From the NCBI GenBank assembly GCA_947458405.1, contig CANGZW010000005.1:23563-87562 (forward strand): a stretch of DNA of 64,000 nt, in the 5' to 3' direction. The position numbers and the translations under genes are program-made. Source of the stretch: Leptospiraceae bacterium. GTDB lineage: Bacteria; Spirochaetota; Leptospiria; Leptospirales; Leptospiraceae. Every line of letters starts with the position of its first letter. The first letter of the stretch is position 1. Of the stretch, positions 45,977 to 55,539 are shown in pieces. The notes under the pieces were generated by a model. It worked only from the letters and a program-made list of their open reading frames with translations, made no database searches and was not told the DNA's origin.

Positions 45977-48301
45977 ATGGATGAGAAAGTTAAACAAGAT
46001 TCTGCCCAAAAAAATCCGAATGAATTCGCCTCTTTTTCAAATTCTTTCTTACTGGCATTTGAGTTTGATAGTAAATTCATAATAACAACCATTAACGATA
46101 AATTTGCAAAATTACTCCAAAAACTAGAAATATCCTTTGAAAAGAACACAAATCTATTCACTCTATTCCCCGAAGAGAGTCAGGAAGAGTTTGAAAATGC
46201 CCTCAAAACCAAACAAAGACTTTTTCACAATTTTCAATTAACATCCGAATTTCAAAAAATTTCCATAAAAACAGAAGTACTATTTGAGAATGATTCTTCA
46301 CTATTTAAAGTAAGGGGCTTTTGTCCGGAAATGGAGAATGAACCTTTTTTTAGTGTATTCACTGGAATTGGATCCGATCTCACAAATACCCCAGAAATTC
46401 ATGATATTACCCCGGATATTCTTTATTTTTATAAGATAAAGACGAAAAATATTTATTTCGCCAATCAGAGAGTAAAGGATGTTTTGGGGTATGAGGTTCC
46501 AGAAATAATCGGCTCTCTTGACAAACTCGAGGCATACATTCACCCCGATGATACTTACTTCTTTCGTGCAAAAATTTCAGACTTTATCAAAAAAAGTGCA
46601 GATGGTATTTGCTTATTAGACTATAAAATGCAACACAATATAGGATTTTTTGTGTATCTTGAATCCAGAGTTATTTGTTCGAAGCGTGATTTTAAAACAG
46701 GAGAGCCTTTAGAATTAGTCTTTATCACAAGAGAAGAAACACACAGAAAGGTAGTGGAAGAAAAAAATCGTTTGAGCGAAAAGCTCATGAAAGAAGCCCA
46801 AAAAATGGCAAATATTGGCACCTGGGAATATGATATTTCAACGAAAAGAGTTGATTGGTCGGAAGAATGCCATCGGGTTTTCGATATCCGAAACCAGGAG
46901 TTTCCCGATTACGCTGAAATACTCCAACGATTCCATCATTCCCAAAAGAAAAAAATTTTTGAGTCTATCAAATCACTTTATAGGAGGGAAGGATTCAAAG
47001 ATTTATTTATCATTCAAAAGAAAAACTCCAATTTAGTTTATGCAGAAATCATAGGAAAACCTCTTATTTCTTCCGTAGGTAAAATAATAAAATATTACGG
47101 CTCTGTCATGGATGTTACAGAAAGAATTGAATTCCAAGAAAAGTTAACAAGGGCAAAAGAAGAGGCAGAAAAAGCTTCCAGTGCCAAATCCTCCTTCCTT
47201 TCAACGATGAGTCATGAAATCAGAACCCCCATGAATGGTATAATTGGTATGACAAATCTCCTTCTTATGGAAAATCCTACCGAGGCTCAAAAAGAACATC
47301 TGTCTGCTCTAAAGTTTTCAGCAGATAATCTTTTGGTTCTTATCAATGATATTCTTGATCTCTCCAAGATTGAAACCGGAAACATTCGACTCGAAAAAAT
47401 TGAATTTTCACTCTTTTCCCTTTTGCAAAATATAATTAAACTCAATACACCCGTTGCCAAAGGGAAAGGAATAGAATTACTCCTCAAAGAGCTTCCAAAC
47501 ATTCCGTTCATTTTGGGAGATCCCCTTCGGTTGGGTCAAATACTAAACAACCTTGTCTCGAATGCTATTAAGTTTACAGAAAAAGGCAGTGTTACCTTAT
47601 CAGTTGTAATTTTAAAAAATGAAAGCAATTCGGTGAAACTTCTCTTTTCCATTCAGGATACTGGTATTGGAATTGCAAAAGAAAACCATGATTTGATTTT
47701 CGAGCGATTCACCCAGGCGACATCGGATACAACCAGAAAATATGGGGGAACTGGCTTGGGTCTCGCAATCGTAAAAAAACTGCTGGAGATTCAAGGAAGT
47801 AAAATCTCAATTGAAAGTGAAATCAACAGGGGCTCGAAGTTTTACTTTGAACTTGAATTTGACTCTTCGGATTCCTCTTCTACTCTGCATACTCACGAAA
47901 GTAATCCCTTACAAAGTAACTTCGATCTTCCCGAAAATTTAAAAATCCTCTTGGTGGATGATAACCCGATGAATCTCAGGATTGCGACCAAGTTTCTTCA
48001 AAAATGGAAAGCAGAGGTTACTGTTGCAAACAATGGGGAAGATGCAATCCAAACTTTTAAAAATGATAAGTTTGATTTAATACTCATGGATCTGCAGATG
48101 CCCATTCTCGATGGTTATTCTGCCGCAAAAGAGATTAGAATTATGAACTCTAAAATTCCCATTATTGCACTGACAGCTGATACAATTGGAGATGTATTGG
48201 AAAGAGTGCTTTCTTCTGGAATGAATGCAATGATCACCAAACCATTCCAACCGGAATCTATCAAAGAGAAAATCCATTCCCTCCTCTCAAATCATCAATG
48301 A
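45977..48301 (+). CDS. PAS hybrid sensor histidine kinase with receiver (774 aa)
   Basis: Cytoplasmic, without transmembrane helices. PAS-like sensor segments occur at about 20-110, 135-255 and 275-390 ([39 protein letters not shown]). HisKA carries the phosphorylation His in [13 protein letters not shown] near 413. The HATPase_c domain has N-box [14 protein letters not shown] and G-boxes DTGIGI and GGTGLGLAI. The C-terminal receiver (about 650-770) has LLVDDN and the phospho-acceptor [13 protein letters not shown]. It should autophosphorylate and relay to its own receiver; the output partner is not in the window. Its stop overlaps the next start (ATGA). Confidence 0.93.
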   Translation: MDEKVKQDSAQKNPNEFASFSNSFLLAFEFDSKFIITTINDKFAKLLQKLEISFEKNTNLFTLFPEESQEEFENALKTKQRLFHNFQLTSEFQKISIKTEVLFENDSSLFKVRGFCPEMENEPFFSVFTGIGSDLTNTPEIHDITPDILYFYKIKTKNIYFANQRVKDVLGYEVPEIIGSLDKLEAYIHPDDTYFFRAKISDFIKKSADGICLLDYKMQHNIGFFVYLESRVICSKRDFKTGEPLELVFITREETHRKVVEEKNRLSEKLMKEAQKMANIGTWEYDISTKRVDWSEECHRVFDIRNQEFPDYAEILQRFHHSQKKKIFESIKSLYRREGFKDLFIIQKKNSNLVYAEIIGKPLISSVGKIIKYYGSVMDVTERIEFQEKLTRAKEEAEKASSAKSSFLSTMSHEIRTPMNGIIGMTNLLLMENPTEAQKEHLSALKFSADNLLVLINDILDLSKIETGNIRLEKIEFSLFSLLQNIIKLNTPVAKGKGIELLLKELPNIPFILGDPLRLGQILNNLVSNAIKFTEKGSVTLSVVILKNESNSVKLLFSIQDTGIGIAKENHDLIFERFTQATSDTTRKYGGTGLGLAIVKKLLEIQGSKISIESEINRGSKFYFELEFDSSDSSSTLHTHESNPLQSNFDLPENLKILLVDDNPMNLRIATKFLQKWKAEVTVANNGEDAIQTFKNDKFDLILMDLQMPILDGYSAAKEIRIMNSKIPIIALTADTIGDVLERVLSSGMNAMITKPFQPESIKEKIHSLLSNHQ

Positions 48302-48711
48302 AAGAATTTCCCGATGAAAATAGAACGATCGTTTTTATTGATGGATACTGTAATCTCTGCAATGGTCTGGTTAAATTCTTAGTAAAAGCAGATAAGAAGG
48401 AAACTCTCTATTTTACATCTCTTCATTCCCTTTTTTCTGAAACCCTTCTATCTTCAAAAAATATAGATTTAAAAAATCCCAAGTCAGTTTATTTATTAAA
48501 AAATAATTTTCTTTACGATAAATCAATGGCAATTAATGAAATTTTGAAATCTCTTGGATTCCCATTTAACATTTTTACTATATTCGAAATTTTTCCGCGT
48601 CGAGTTCGAGACATAGTCTATGATTTCATAGCCATGAATCGTTACAAAATATTTGGAAAATCAAAAGAGTGTCAACTCTCTGAAAATAAAATCCTTCCCC
48701 GTATCCTTTGA
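48298..48711 (+). CDS. DCC family (DUF393) thiol-disulfide protein (137 aa)
   Basis: Starts with [14 protein letters not shown], the D15-x2-C18-x2-C21 signature of DUF393/YuxK-type proteins, a thioredoxin-fold group. YFTSLHS and SVYLLKN strands follow. The role is probably redox or oxidoreductase-like, but the family has no firm function. The ATG overlaps the kinase stop (ATGA), so translation is coupled. Confidence 0.85.
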   Translation: MKEFPDENRTIVFIDGYCNLCNGLVKFLVKADKKETLYFTSLHSLFSETLLSSKNIDLKNPKSVYLLKNNFLYDKSMAINEILKSLGFPFNIFTIFEIFPRRVRDIVYDFIAMNRYKIFGKSKECQLSENKILPRIL

Positions 48712-48838
48712 TTCATTCTTTGTAACTCTCTTTTGATTTTTAAATGTGTAAAATTTATGTAGTACTGATAGAACTAGAAGGTTCGGCTAAAAACTCTAAA
48801 AAAAAATTATTATCTTTATAAATTTTCAGAAAAATGAG

Positions 48839-48866
48839 TTGTCATTTTTTTAGAATGCAATATTAT
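48839..48866 (+). promoter_or_regulatory. promoter candidate for the SpoIIE/TPR gene
   Basis: TTGTCA (48839-48844), 16-bp spacer, TATTAT (48861-48866), about 45 nt before the ATG at 48911. It lies in a 199-bp gap that otherwise shows only AT-rich sequence. Confidence 0.6.
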
Positions 48867-48910
48867 CAAGAAACCTTTTTCAATAAGTTGGACGCAGGAG
48901 TCCCCAAAAT

Positions 48911-51900
48911 ATGCATATAATGAAAGAACTTTACGACTCAATTTACCTCAATTTCTTTGTGTTCGGCTCACTCTTAGCCAGTGTGTTTACTTTTACTATT
49001 GGATTCTTTTTATTTACACTCAAGAATAGATCCAAGAGTACAAGTAGATTAGCCACGGTGTTTATGGTTCTTGCGGCTTTCAATGGCTCGTATGTATTCG
49101 GTTCCATGTTCTACCATCCACTCGCGGCTTTTCATAGATGGGGAACTGTTGGACTGATCCTCCCGGTTTTTATTTATTATATCCAATGGATATTTCACTT
49201 TCCGGAAGACACTGAAAAGAATTTACGTAAAAAGTTTTTAACAATTCAATTGGTTGTAACCGGAATCACAGTTCTGATTTTTTACTATGCTACATTCAAT
49301 GCACCAGTGAAGTACCATTTTGCAGGCCACTACTACGACTTCGATATGGAAGCCCTCAGTGGTAAAGTTGCATATATTATTTTAGCATATGCAATGTTGT
49401 TTTTAGCAGTAGGTATTTGGAAAACTGTTAAAATTAAATCAAAAGAAAGATGGGCTATTCTTAAGATGACTATCGTTGTGATGATAGCCAGTTTCATCCC
49501 GGTGATATTGAATAGGCTTAGTAGAGAAGGTAGAATGGATCGAGGAGACTACATGACAAGTTTTGTGGTCTTCACCGTCTTTGGTTTCTTTTTAGTTGTA
49601 TTGATTTATTTTGAAAATACCCATGATAGAACGACTTTCATGGCTAAGATCGTAGGTATCTCACTCGTGACGTTCCTTCTCATGATGCAGGGGTTGGGAT
49701 ACTTCACTATGCAAGATAGAGAAGAAGAGTACGACAGACTTCACGTCCAGTATACAGAAAGGATTCTAGAAGGTGGTCATACCAATCCCAATATAACAAA
49801 ATATATTGAACCGAAAGTTATAAAATATATCCTAGAATCTTCCTCATCGCCCACTGCAGAAATTAATCAAAAACATTATAACCAAAAAGAGAAAGATAAA
49901 GATGGCTTGGATTTCCCTCTCATAAAAATAGATTTACTCAACTCATCTATTTTTGAAAAAATCCAAAATGCAAGCCAAGAAAACTTTAAAACTGAAGCAA
50001 CAGAAATTTTAAAATCCTCTCATGAGTTTTTTGCTGGCTATCGTGATTCTTTGTTGAATTTTATAGAAAATGAGTCCTCTAATTCTGATTTAAAAACAGC
50101 AACTCTTAAGCAGATGAATACCTTGAACAAAGAAGCCTTTATTTTCGCTAGTATCCTCGGAAACCATCATGATGACGTTTTCTGTGTTGAATTTAATAAA
50201 TTTTATATTGCGGAACTCCCCCTTCAGAAGAAAAGTTTTATCTTTTTCAAAAAGGATAACAAAAACAGATTTTTTGGAGAAGCTATCAATAAGTACTACA
50301 CTTTCGATAATGGTGTTTGTTCATGGGATGGGAAAGAAGTTGTCAATTCCGACAATGTGAACGACAAACAAATAACTCTGAAAGAATTCAGACGTGATGT
50401 TTATAAATATTTTAGATACCTAAAACCAACAGGAGAAAGAACATTCCGAAAGTCTGTTGATGGAACAACTCACTTTGTTGCTTTCACAAAGTATTTCCCC
50501 GAAGATAATTCTGTGAAAGAAGTAGGATTTGATTATAAATCATACAGAGAGTATATGCACCTATCTGCAAAGGAGCAGTTCATAATTCTCGGTGTGGTCT
50601 TGGTTGTTTTACTTACACTTTATCCATACTTCTTCCATGGTAGCTTAGTAAGTCCATTGAATGATCTTTTATTAGGGGTTCGTAAGGTAAATAATGGTCT
50701 TCTTGATGTCAAGGTTCCTTTAAAAACAAACGATGAGATCGGGTTTATCACTGAATCATTTAATGGAATGGTACATTCGATTAAGCAGGCACGTTTGGAA
50801 CTGCAAGATTATGCAAACAACCTTGAAGAAATGGTTAACGAAAGAACGAAAGAACTCCAAGAAAAAATGGAAGAGGTTCAAAGACTCAAGGTTCAACAGG
50901 ATGGGGATTACTTCCTCACTTCCTTACTAACTAAACCCCTCTTTTTCAATGCCAACAAATCTACAATGGTAAAGACTGATTTTTTAATTAAACAAAAGAA
51001 ACATTTCTCGTTTAGAAACAAAGAAGCTGATCTAGGTGGTGACGTTTGTATTTCAGGAAATTTAAAGTTCGGAACACCTGATAATTTCAAAAGATTCACT
51101 ATGGCAATGAATGGAGATGCCATGGGTAAATCGATGCAAGGGGCGGGAGGTTCTCTAGTTATGGGTGTGGTCATGAACTCTATAATGGCGCGTTCTGCAT
51201 CTAACAAGAGAATTTTGGACAATTCACCTCAAAAATGGCTGACTGATGTTTATCAGGAAGTACATTCCGTCTTTAAAACATTCAACGGAACTATGGTTTT
51301 ATCAGCAACTGTCTTACTCATTGATGATGTCACAGGAAAGACTTTTTATTGGAATGCTGAACACCCATTCTCAGTTTTATATAGAGATGAATCTGCTTCA
51401 TTTATCGAGCCCGGATTACGCCTTAGAAAACTCGGGTTAGATTCTGAATATGAATTTGAAGTATTTGAATTTCAACTAGAGCCGGGGGATGTGTTACTAC
51501 TTGCTTCGGATGGTAGAGATGATATAGATTTAACACCCGGTGAACCAGTTAGAACTATCAATGATGACGAAAACATGTTCTTAGAAATAGTTGAAGAAGC
51601 TGGTTGTGATATTGACTCTATGGTTAAGATTATCAAGAGCAAAGGGGATATAACAGATGATTTATCCTTTGTAAAAATATCCTTCCAAGAAGATAGAGTT
51701 GGTATGGGTCCCCTTTTAGAATCTTCCTTGAGTGACACTGCTCCTATTCTAACAACTGATTCCCGAAATAATGAGGTAATTGAAAAATTAAATCGACTTT
51801 ACCAAGAAAGTAAAAAACTTTACCTCTCTGGTGAAATTTTATCCGCCAAGGAAAAAATGGAAGAAGCCTATTCCCTTGATAAAAATGTTCCTAAGCTGAA

Positions 51901-52228
51901 CAAGTTATATGGGCTCTTATGCTTCAAAACCAAAGACTATGAAAAGACAATAAAACTAATCAGCGACTATCTAACCAAGGAAGCAGGAGAAGATGATTTG
52001 TATTATTACCTTTCTGTCGCACACAAAAAATTAGGCAACATACAAGATGCTTTATCAAGTGCATTAAAAGGCCTCGAGTTTGAACCAAAGAATATCAGTA
52101 ATATTGTAAATATTTCTGATCTCTTTAGAATTCAAGGTGATAAAGACCAAGCCAAGAAGTACGCAGAAACAGCATTAAAACAAGACAGTCAAAATAAAAA
52201 TGCAAAAAAGATTTTGAGCTCTCTCTAA
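48911..52228 (+). CDS. membrane SpoIIE-type PP2C phosphatase with TPR tail (1105 aa)
   Basis: The N terminus has about seven transmembrane helices (about 10-255). A long extracytoplasmic loop follows, then another membrane segment (FIILGVVLVVLLTLYPYFF, about 552-572), a HAMP-like linker (GLLDVKVPLKTNDEIGFI) and a coiled coil with ERTKELQEKMEEVQRL. The PP2C/SpoIIE domain (about 660-945) has EADLGGDVCI, NGDAMGKSMQG, LLASDGRDD and DITDDLSFVKI, keeping the metal-binding aspartates. TPR repeats run from about 985 to the end. It should dephosphorylate a Ser/Thr target, with STAS protein 18597-18968 as a candidate. AGGAG lies 10 nt before the ATG. Confidence 0.9.
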   Translation: MHIMKELYDSIYLNFFVFGSLLASVFTFTIGFFLFTLKNRSKSTSRLATVFMVLAAFNGSYVFGSMFYHPLAAFHRWGTVGLILPVFIYYIQWIFHFPEDTEKNLRKKFLTIQLVVTGITVLIFYYATFNAPVKYHFAGHYYDFDMEALSGKVAYIILAYAMLFLAVGIWKTVKIKSKERWAILKMTIVVMIASFIPVILNRLSREGRMDRGDYMTSFVVFTVFGFFLVVLIYFENTHDRTTFMAKIVGISLVTFLLMMQGLGYFTMQDREEEYDRLHVQYTERILEGGHTNPNITKYIEPKVIKYILESSSSPTAEINQKHYNQKEKDKDGLDFPLIKIDLLNSSIFEKIQNASQENFKTEATEILKSSHEFFAGYRDSLLNFIENESSNSDLKTATLKQMNTLNKEAFIFASILGNHHDDVFCVEFNKFYIAELPLQKKSFIFFKKDNKNRFFGEAINKYYTFDNGVCSWDGKEVVNSDNVNDKQITLKEFRRDVYKYFRYLKPTGERTFRKSVDGTTHFVAFTKYFPEDNSVKEVGFDYKSYREYMHLSAKEQFIILGVVLVVLLTLYPYFFHGSLVSPLNDLLLGVRKVNNGLLDVKVPLKTNDEIGFITESFNGMVHSIKQARLELQDYANNLEEMVNERTKELQEKMEEVQRLKVQQDGDYFLTSLLTKPLFFNANKSTMVKTDFLIKQKKHFSFRNKEADLGGDVCISGNLKFGTPDNFKRFTMAMNGDAMGKSMQGAGGSLVMGVVMNSIMARSASNKRILDNSPQKWLTDVYQEVHSVFKTFNGTMVLSATVLLIDDVTGKTFYWNAEHPFSVLYRDESASFIEPGLRLRKLGLDSEYEFEVFEFQLEPGDVLLLASDGRDDIDLTPGEPVRTINDDENMFLEIVEEAGCDIDSMVKIIKSKGDITDDLSFVKISFQEDRVGMGPLLESSLSDTAPILTTDSRNNEVIEKLNRLYQESKKLYLSGEILSAKEKMEEAYSLDKNVPKLNKLYGLLCFKTKDYEKTIKLISDYLTKEAGEDDLYYYLSVAHKKLGNIQDALSSALKGLEFEPKNISNIVNISDLFRIQGDKDQAKKYAETALKQDSQNKNAKKILSSL

Positions 52229-52236
52229 TTTAACCG

Positions 52237-52270
52237 AATAAGTCGTCCATTGGACGACTTATTTTCTTTC
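52237..52270 (+). terminator. rho-independent terminator
   Basis: Perfect 12-bp stem (52237-52248 with 52252-52263), 3-nt loop, then TTCTTTC. It ends the SpoIIE/TPR transcript just before lepB. Confidence 0.85.
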
Positions 52271-52296
52271 ATGCCGTATAACCCCTTAATTTTAAA

Positions 52297-52869
52297 ATGA
52301 GTTTATCTCTTCGTATTGCCAAATACGGTCTCTACATCCTACTATTTTCCTTAACCTTAGTTTTCTTACGATTATTCCTTTTTCAGATTATCTTAGTAAA
52401 AGGTAATTCTATGCTCCCAACTCTAAAGGATGGGAGTGTGATTTTAGTTTATAAAAGGAATTTTCCCCAAAAATCCATACTTTCAGAAAAATTTCTAACC
52501 TTTGGACAATTGGACATTCGAAGATTTGATTTAGTTTTATTTGATACAGGAGAAGGAAAACTTTTGGTCAAAAGGCTAATAGGGCTTCCAGGAGATTTTT
52601 ATGCCTTTAAAAGTGGATCCATTTTAATTGATAACAAGCCTTTAATTGAAAATTATACACTCTCTTCTGAATCCATTCCTTTTAAATCCAGTCCTGTTGA
52701 TGGAAGTTCTTCTCCTTTCTTTTATAATCTTTCCAATGAAGGAAGAATTCCACCCGGTTATTACTTACTTTTGGGAGATAATCGAAGAATTTCTTATGAT
52801 TCAAGAGATATGGGTCTTATCCCTGAAGAAAATTTAAGGGGAAAAATAGTTTACGTGCTTTCCTACTGA
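52297..52869 (+). CDS. lepB: signal peptidase I (190 aa)
   Basis: Cleaves signal peptides of exported proteins at the inner membrane. One N-terminal transmembrane helix (about 10-33), the catalytic serine S38 in KGNSMLPTL, the general base K92 in LVKRLIGLPGD, and the later motif LLGDNRRISYDSRDMG. The length suits the short bacterial forms. No clear Shine-Dalgarno before the ATG. A class B PBP gene follows 44 bp downstream on the same strand. Confidence 0.93.
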   Translation: MSLSLRIAKYGLYILLFSLTLVFLRLFLFQIILVKGNSMLPTLKDGSVILVYKRNFPQKSILSEKFLTFGQLDIRRFDLVLFDTGEGKLLVKRLIGLPGDFYAFKSGSILIDNKPLIENYTLSSESIPFKSSPVDGSSSPFFYNLSNEGRIPPGYYLLLGDNRRISYDSRDMGLIPEENLRGKIVYVLSY

Positions 52870-52913
52870 AATCTCATAGAGAAGAGATTGTCTTCTCCCT
52901 TAAAACTATTACA

Positions 52914-54725
52914 ATGAATCCTTCTTACTACTTACGCTTAAGAATCTTATTTGGATTTGTGGTGCTATTATTTATAATCCTCTACACTAGAGTATTTTAT
53001 CTTACATTTTTTAATAAAAATATTATTGAAGCTAAAAAAGATGTCAAAATCCAAAGGGGGATTATCTATGATAGGCGAGGAATTGAATTAGCATTATCTC
53101 ATGATTCTTCTACAATTGGTATCAATCCAGAACAGGTCTATGATCCAGAATTTACTGCTCAAAAGATATCTCCCTTTGTAAATATTCCCCCCGAAAAGAT
53201 TAAGAAATCTATCCTCGAAAAAGAAAATTATTTTCTCTTAAAAAGGGAAATGGAAAACTTCAACGCTCAAAAGATTATTGAAATGGGTCTTCCAGGAGTG
53301 CGATTAGAAAAAGAATACAAACGGGTTTATCCAAATGGGGCACTCGCCTCTAATTTAATAGGATTTACTGGCTTAGACGACAACCAAGCTCTCTCGGGTT
53401 TAGAAAGTGTTTTCAATAATGAGCTTTTAACGTTAACAGATAAAGAAATACCCAGGGGATTAGATTTATATCTCACTATTGATAGTTTGATTCAATACCG
53501 ACTTGAATTAAGTCTAGGCAAAGCCTTTCGTGATACAAAATCAAAAAAAGCAATTGGAATATTCATGGATGTTAATAATGGAAAAGTATTAGCCATGGCC
53601 AGTTTTCCAAATTTTGACCCAAATCACTATTCTGAATATTCAGAAGAAGCAAAAACTAATTGGGCAATAAGATACGTTTATGAGCCAGGATCTACTATGA
53701 AAATTTTTATGGCTATGATTTTGTTAAATGAAAAACTAATTGATTTTAATGAAAAATTTTACTGTCCGGGTTATATTGAATTTGGTTCAAGATTAGTAAG
53801 ATGTACAGACCAACATGGATTGGTTGATATAGATGAAATTTTACAATATTCTTGTAATGTTGGAATTATAAAGGCAATCAAAAAAGTTAATCCTAAAGTT
53901 GTGTATGACTATTTGAAAAAATTTAAATTTGGTCAGAGAACTGGATTTTCCAATCAAGAAAGTAAAGGTATATTTCCATCTTTTAAAGATTGGAATACAA
54001 GTACCCCCTATTATTTAGCGATCGGTCAGGGTATTGAAACTACTCCTCTTCAGTTAGTTACTTCTGCCGCGGGTTTAGTTAATAATGGACGTGTTCATAC
54101 TCCTATAATTGTATCTCATATATCGAATGTCTATGGAGATATAGTAAAAAAATATAACTCTGAGCCAATTATAACAGATATTAGCGAAGAAACAACAAAA
54201 CATATCCTTAAAGCAATGACTAAAGTTGTTAGTCAGGGAACAGGAAAAAATGCTTTTATTCAAGATTATGCAATAGCCGGTAAGACAGGTACTGCCCAAA
54301 AATCAAAACCTGGAAGAGGATATTCCGATGGATTAATTTCCGCTTCTTTCTTAGGTTTTTTTCCTGCAAATAAACCTAGGATTGTTGGTGTAATTATTTT
54401 TGATGAACCGGGAGGACTTGAACATACTGGCGGAAGAATAGCCGCTCCCGTATTTAAAGAAGTTGTAGAGAGTATTCTGCCAATTATAGATTATCAAGAA
54501 TATTCTAATAATTATAGTCTTCCTGAAATAGCTCAATCAAAAGAAGGCTTGGATCTAAATGTAATACCTGACTTAAATGGAAAAAGCCTAGCAGAAGTAA
54601 TACATATTTTACAAAAATATGATGCAAAATATAAGATTTACGGATCAGGCTTTTGTACAAAACAAAGTCCCAATAAGGGAGAAAAATTTAATAGAGAAGA
54701 AATATGGAGTCTAACTTTTGAATAA
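52914..54725 (+). CDS. ftsI: class B penicillin-binding protein, FtsI-like, with a PASTA-like C terminus (603 aa)
   Basis: Peptidoglycan transpeptidase. One N-terminal transmembrane helix (about 8-32), a dimerisation domain with IQRGIIYDRRGIEL (about 46-60), and active-site motifs S260-TM-K263, S313-C-N315 and KTGTAQKS (about 458). A PASTA-like segment at the C terminus (VIPDLNGKSLAEVIHIL) supports the FtsI/PBP3-type assignment. The gene is near lepB rather than in a classical dcw cluster, so it may be a second class B PBP. Its end overlaps the SDR gene start by 8 bp. Confidence 0.88.
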   Translation: MNPSYYLRLRILFGFVVLLFIILYTRVFYLTFFNKNIIEAKKDVKIQRGIIYDRRGIELALSHDSSTIGINPEQVYDPEFTAQKISPFVNIPPEKIKKSILEKENYFLLKREMENFNAQKIIEMGLPGVRLEKEYKRVYPNGALASNLIGFTGLDDNQALSGLESVFNNELLTLTDKEIPRGLDLYLTIDSLIQYRLELSLGKAFRDTKSKKAIGIFMDVNNGKVLAMASFPNFDPNHYSEYSEEAKTNWAIRYVYEPGSTMKIFMAMILLNEKLIDFNEKFYCPGYIEFGSRLVRCTDQHGLVDIDEILQYSCNVGIIKAIKKVNPKVVYDYLKKFKFGQRTGFSNQESKGIFPSFKDWNTSTPYYLAIGQGIETTPLQLVTSAAGLVNNGRVHTPIIVSHISNVYGDIVKKYNSEPIITDISEETTKHILKAMTKVVSQGTGKNAFIQDYAIAGKTGTAQKSKPGRGYSDGLISASFLGFFPANKPRIVGVIIFDEPGGLEHTGGRIAAPVFKEVVESILPIIDYQEYSNNYSLPEIAQSKEGLDLNVIPDLNGKSLAEVIHILQKYDAKYKIYGSGFCTKQSPNKGEKFNREEIWSLTFE

Positions 54726-55536
54726 TTTATTATCTGAAAAATGTATAATTGTAACTGGTGCAGGAGGAGGAATTGGAAAACAAGTGGTTACCGATTTACT
54801 TAGGTTAAATGTAAACGTTGTTGCTACTGATTTGAACATAGATTTATTAAGAAATTATCTCTCCACAAGAGATTTTAATTCCTCAAAATTACTTGTAATG
54901 AAACATGACGTAAGACAAGAAAAAGATTGGATCTCAATTATAAATGAAATTTCAGATAAAAAATGGGATTTATATGGTTTAATTAATTGTGCCGCAGTAC
55001 TACATCCAGGATATATTAAAAATATTTCTATAAAAGATATTGACTTCCATTTTGATATAAATACCAAAGGAACAATTCTTGGGTCAACTATTGTAACACA
55101 ATACTTGAAGAAAAACAATAAACAGGGGCATATAATTAATATTGCCTCTTTAGCCGGTGTAGCCCCAATACCCGGAATTTCTCTTTATTCAGCCAGTAAA
55201 TTTGCAGTGAGAGGTTTTTCGATAGCTTTAGGATATGAACTAAAAAATGATAATATTTCAGTAACCGTAATATGTCCAGATGCTGTGAATACTCCTATGC
55301 TTGATTTACAAATCCCTTATGAGGAAGCCTCACTAACTTTCTCGGGATCAACATTAGAACCGAAAGATATTTCAAACTTAATAATAAAATCATTTAAAAC
55401 GAAAAAGATGGAAATATTGATCCCTACCTACAGAGGTATTTTAGCTAAGCTTGGAAATTTTTTCCCTGCTTTAGCTTTCCTATTGATTAATCCTCTTAAA
55501 AAAATAGGAAACTCCAGACAAAAAGAATTAAGTTAA
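54718..55536 (+). CDS. short-chain dehydrogenase/reductase (272 aa)
   Basis: NAD(P)-dependent oxidoreductase with the cofactor loop TGAGGGIG at 13-20, NCAAVLHPG near 88, the catalytic Ser in INIASLAG and YSASK with catalytic Tyr/Lys. The C-terminal hydrophobic stretch (FPALAFLLINPLKK) may associate with the membrane. Acidic D at TDLNIDL after the second strand suggests NAD preference. TTG start with GGAG upstream, overlapping the PBP stop. Substrate unknown. Confidence 0.87.
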   Translation: MNNLLSEKCIIVTGAGGGIGKQVVTDLLRLNVNVVATDLNIDLLRNYLSTRDFNSSKLLVMKHDVRQEKDWISIINEISDKKWDLYGLINCAAVLHPGYIKNISIKDIDFHFDINTKGTILGSTIVTQYLKKNNKQGHIINIASLAGVAPIPGISLYSASKFAVRGFSIALGYELKNDNISVTVICPDAVNTPMLDLQIPYEEASLTFSGSTLEPKDISNLIIKSFKTKKMEILIPTYRGILAKLGNFFPALAFLLINPLKKIGNSRQKELS

Positions 55537-55539
55537 GTC

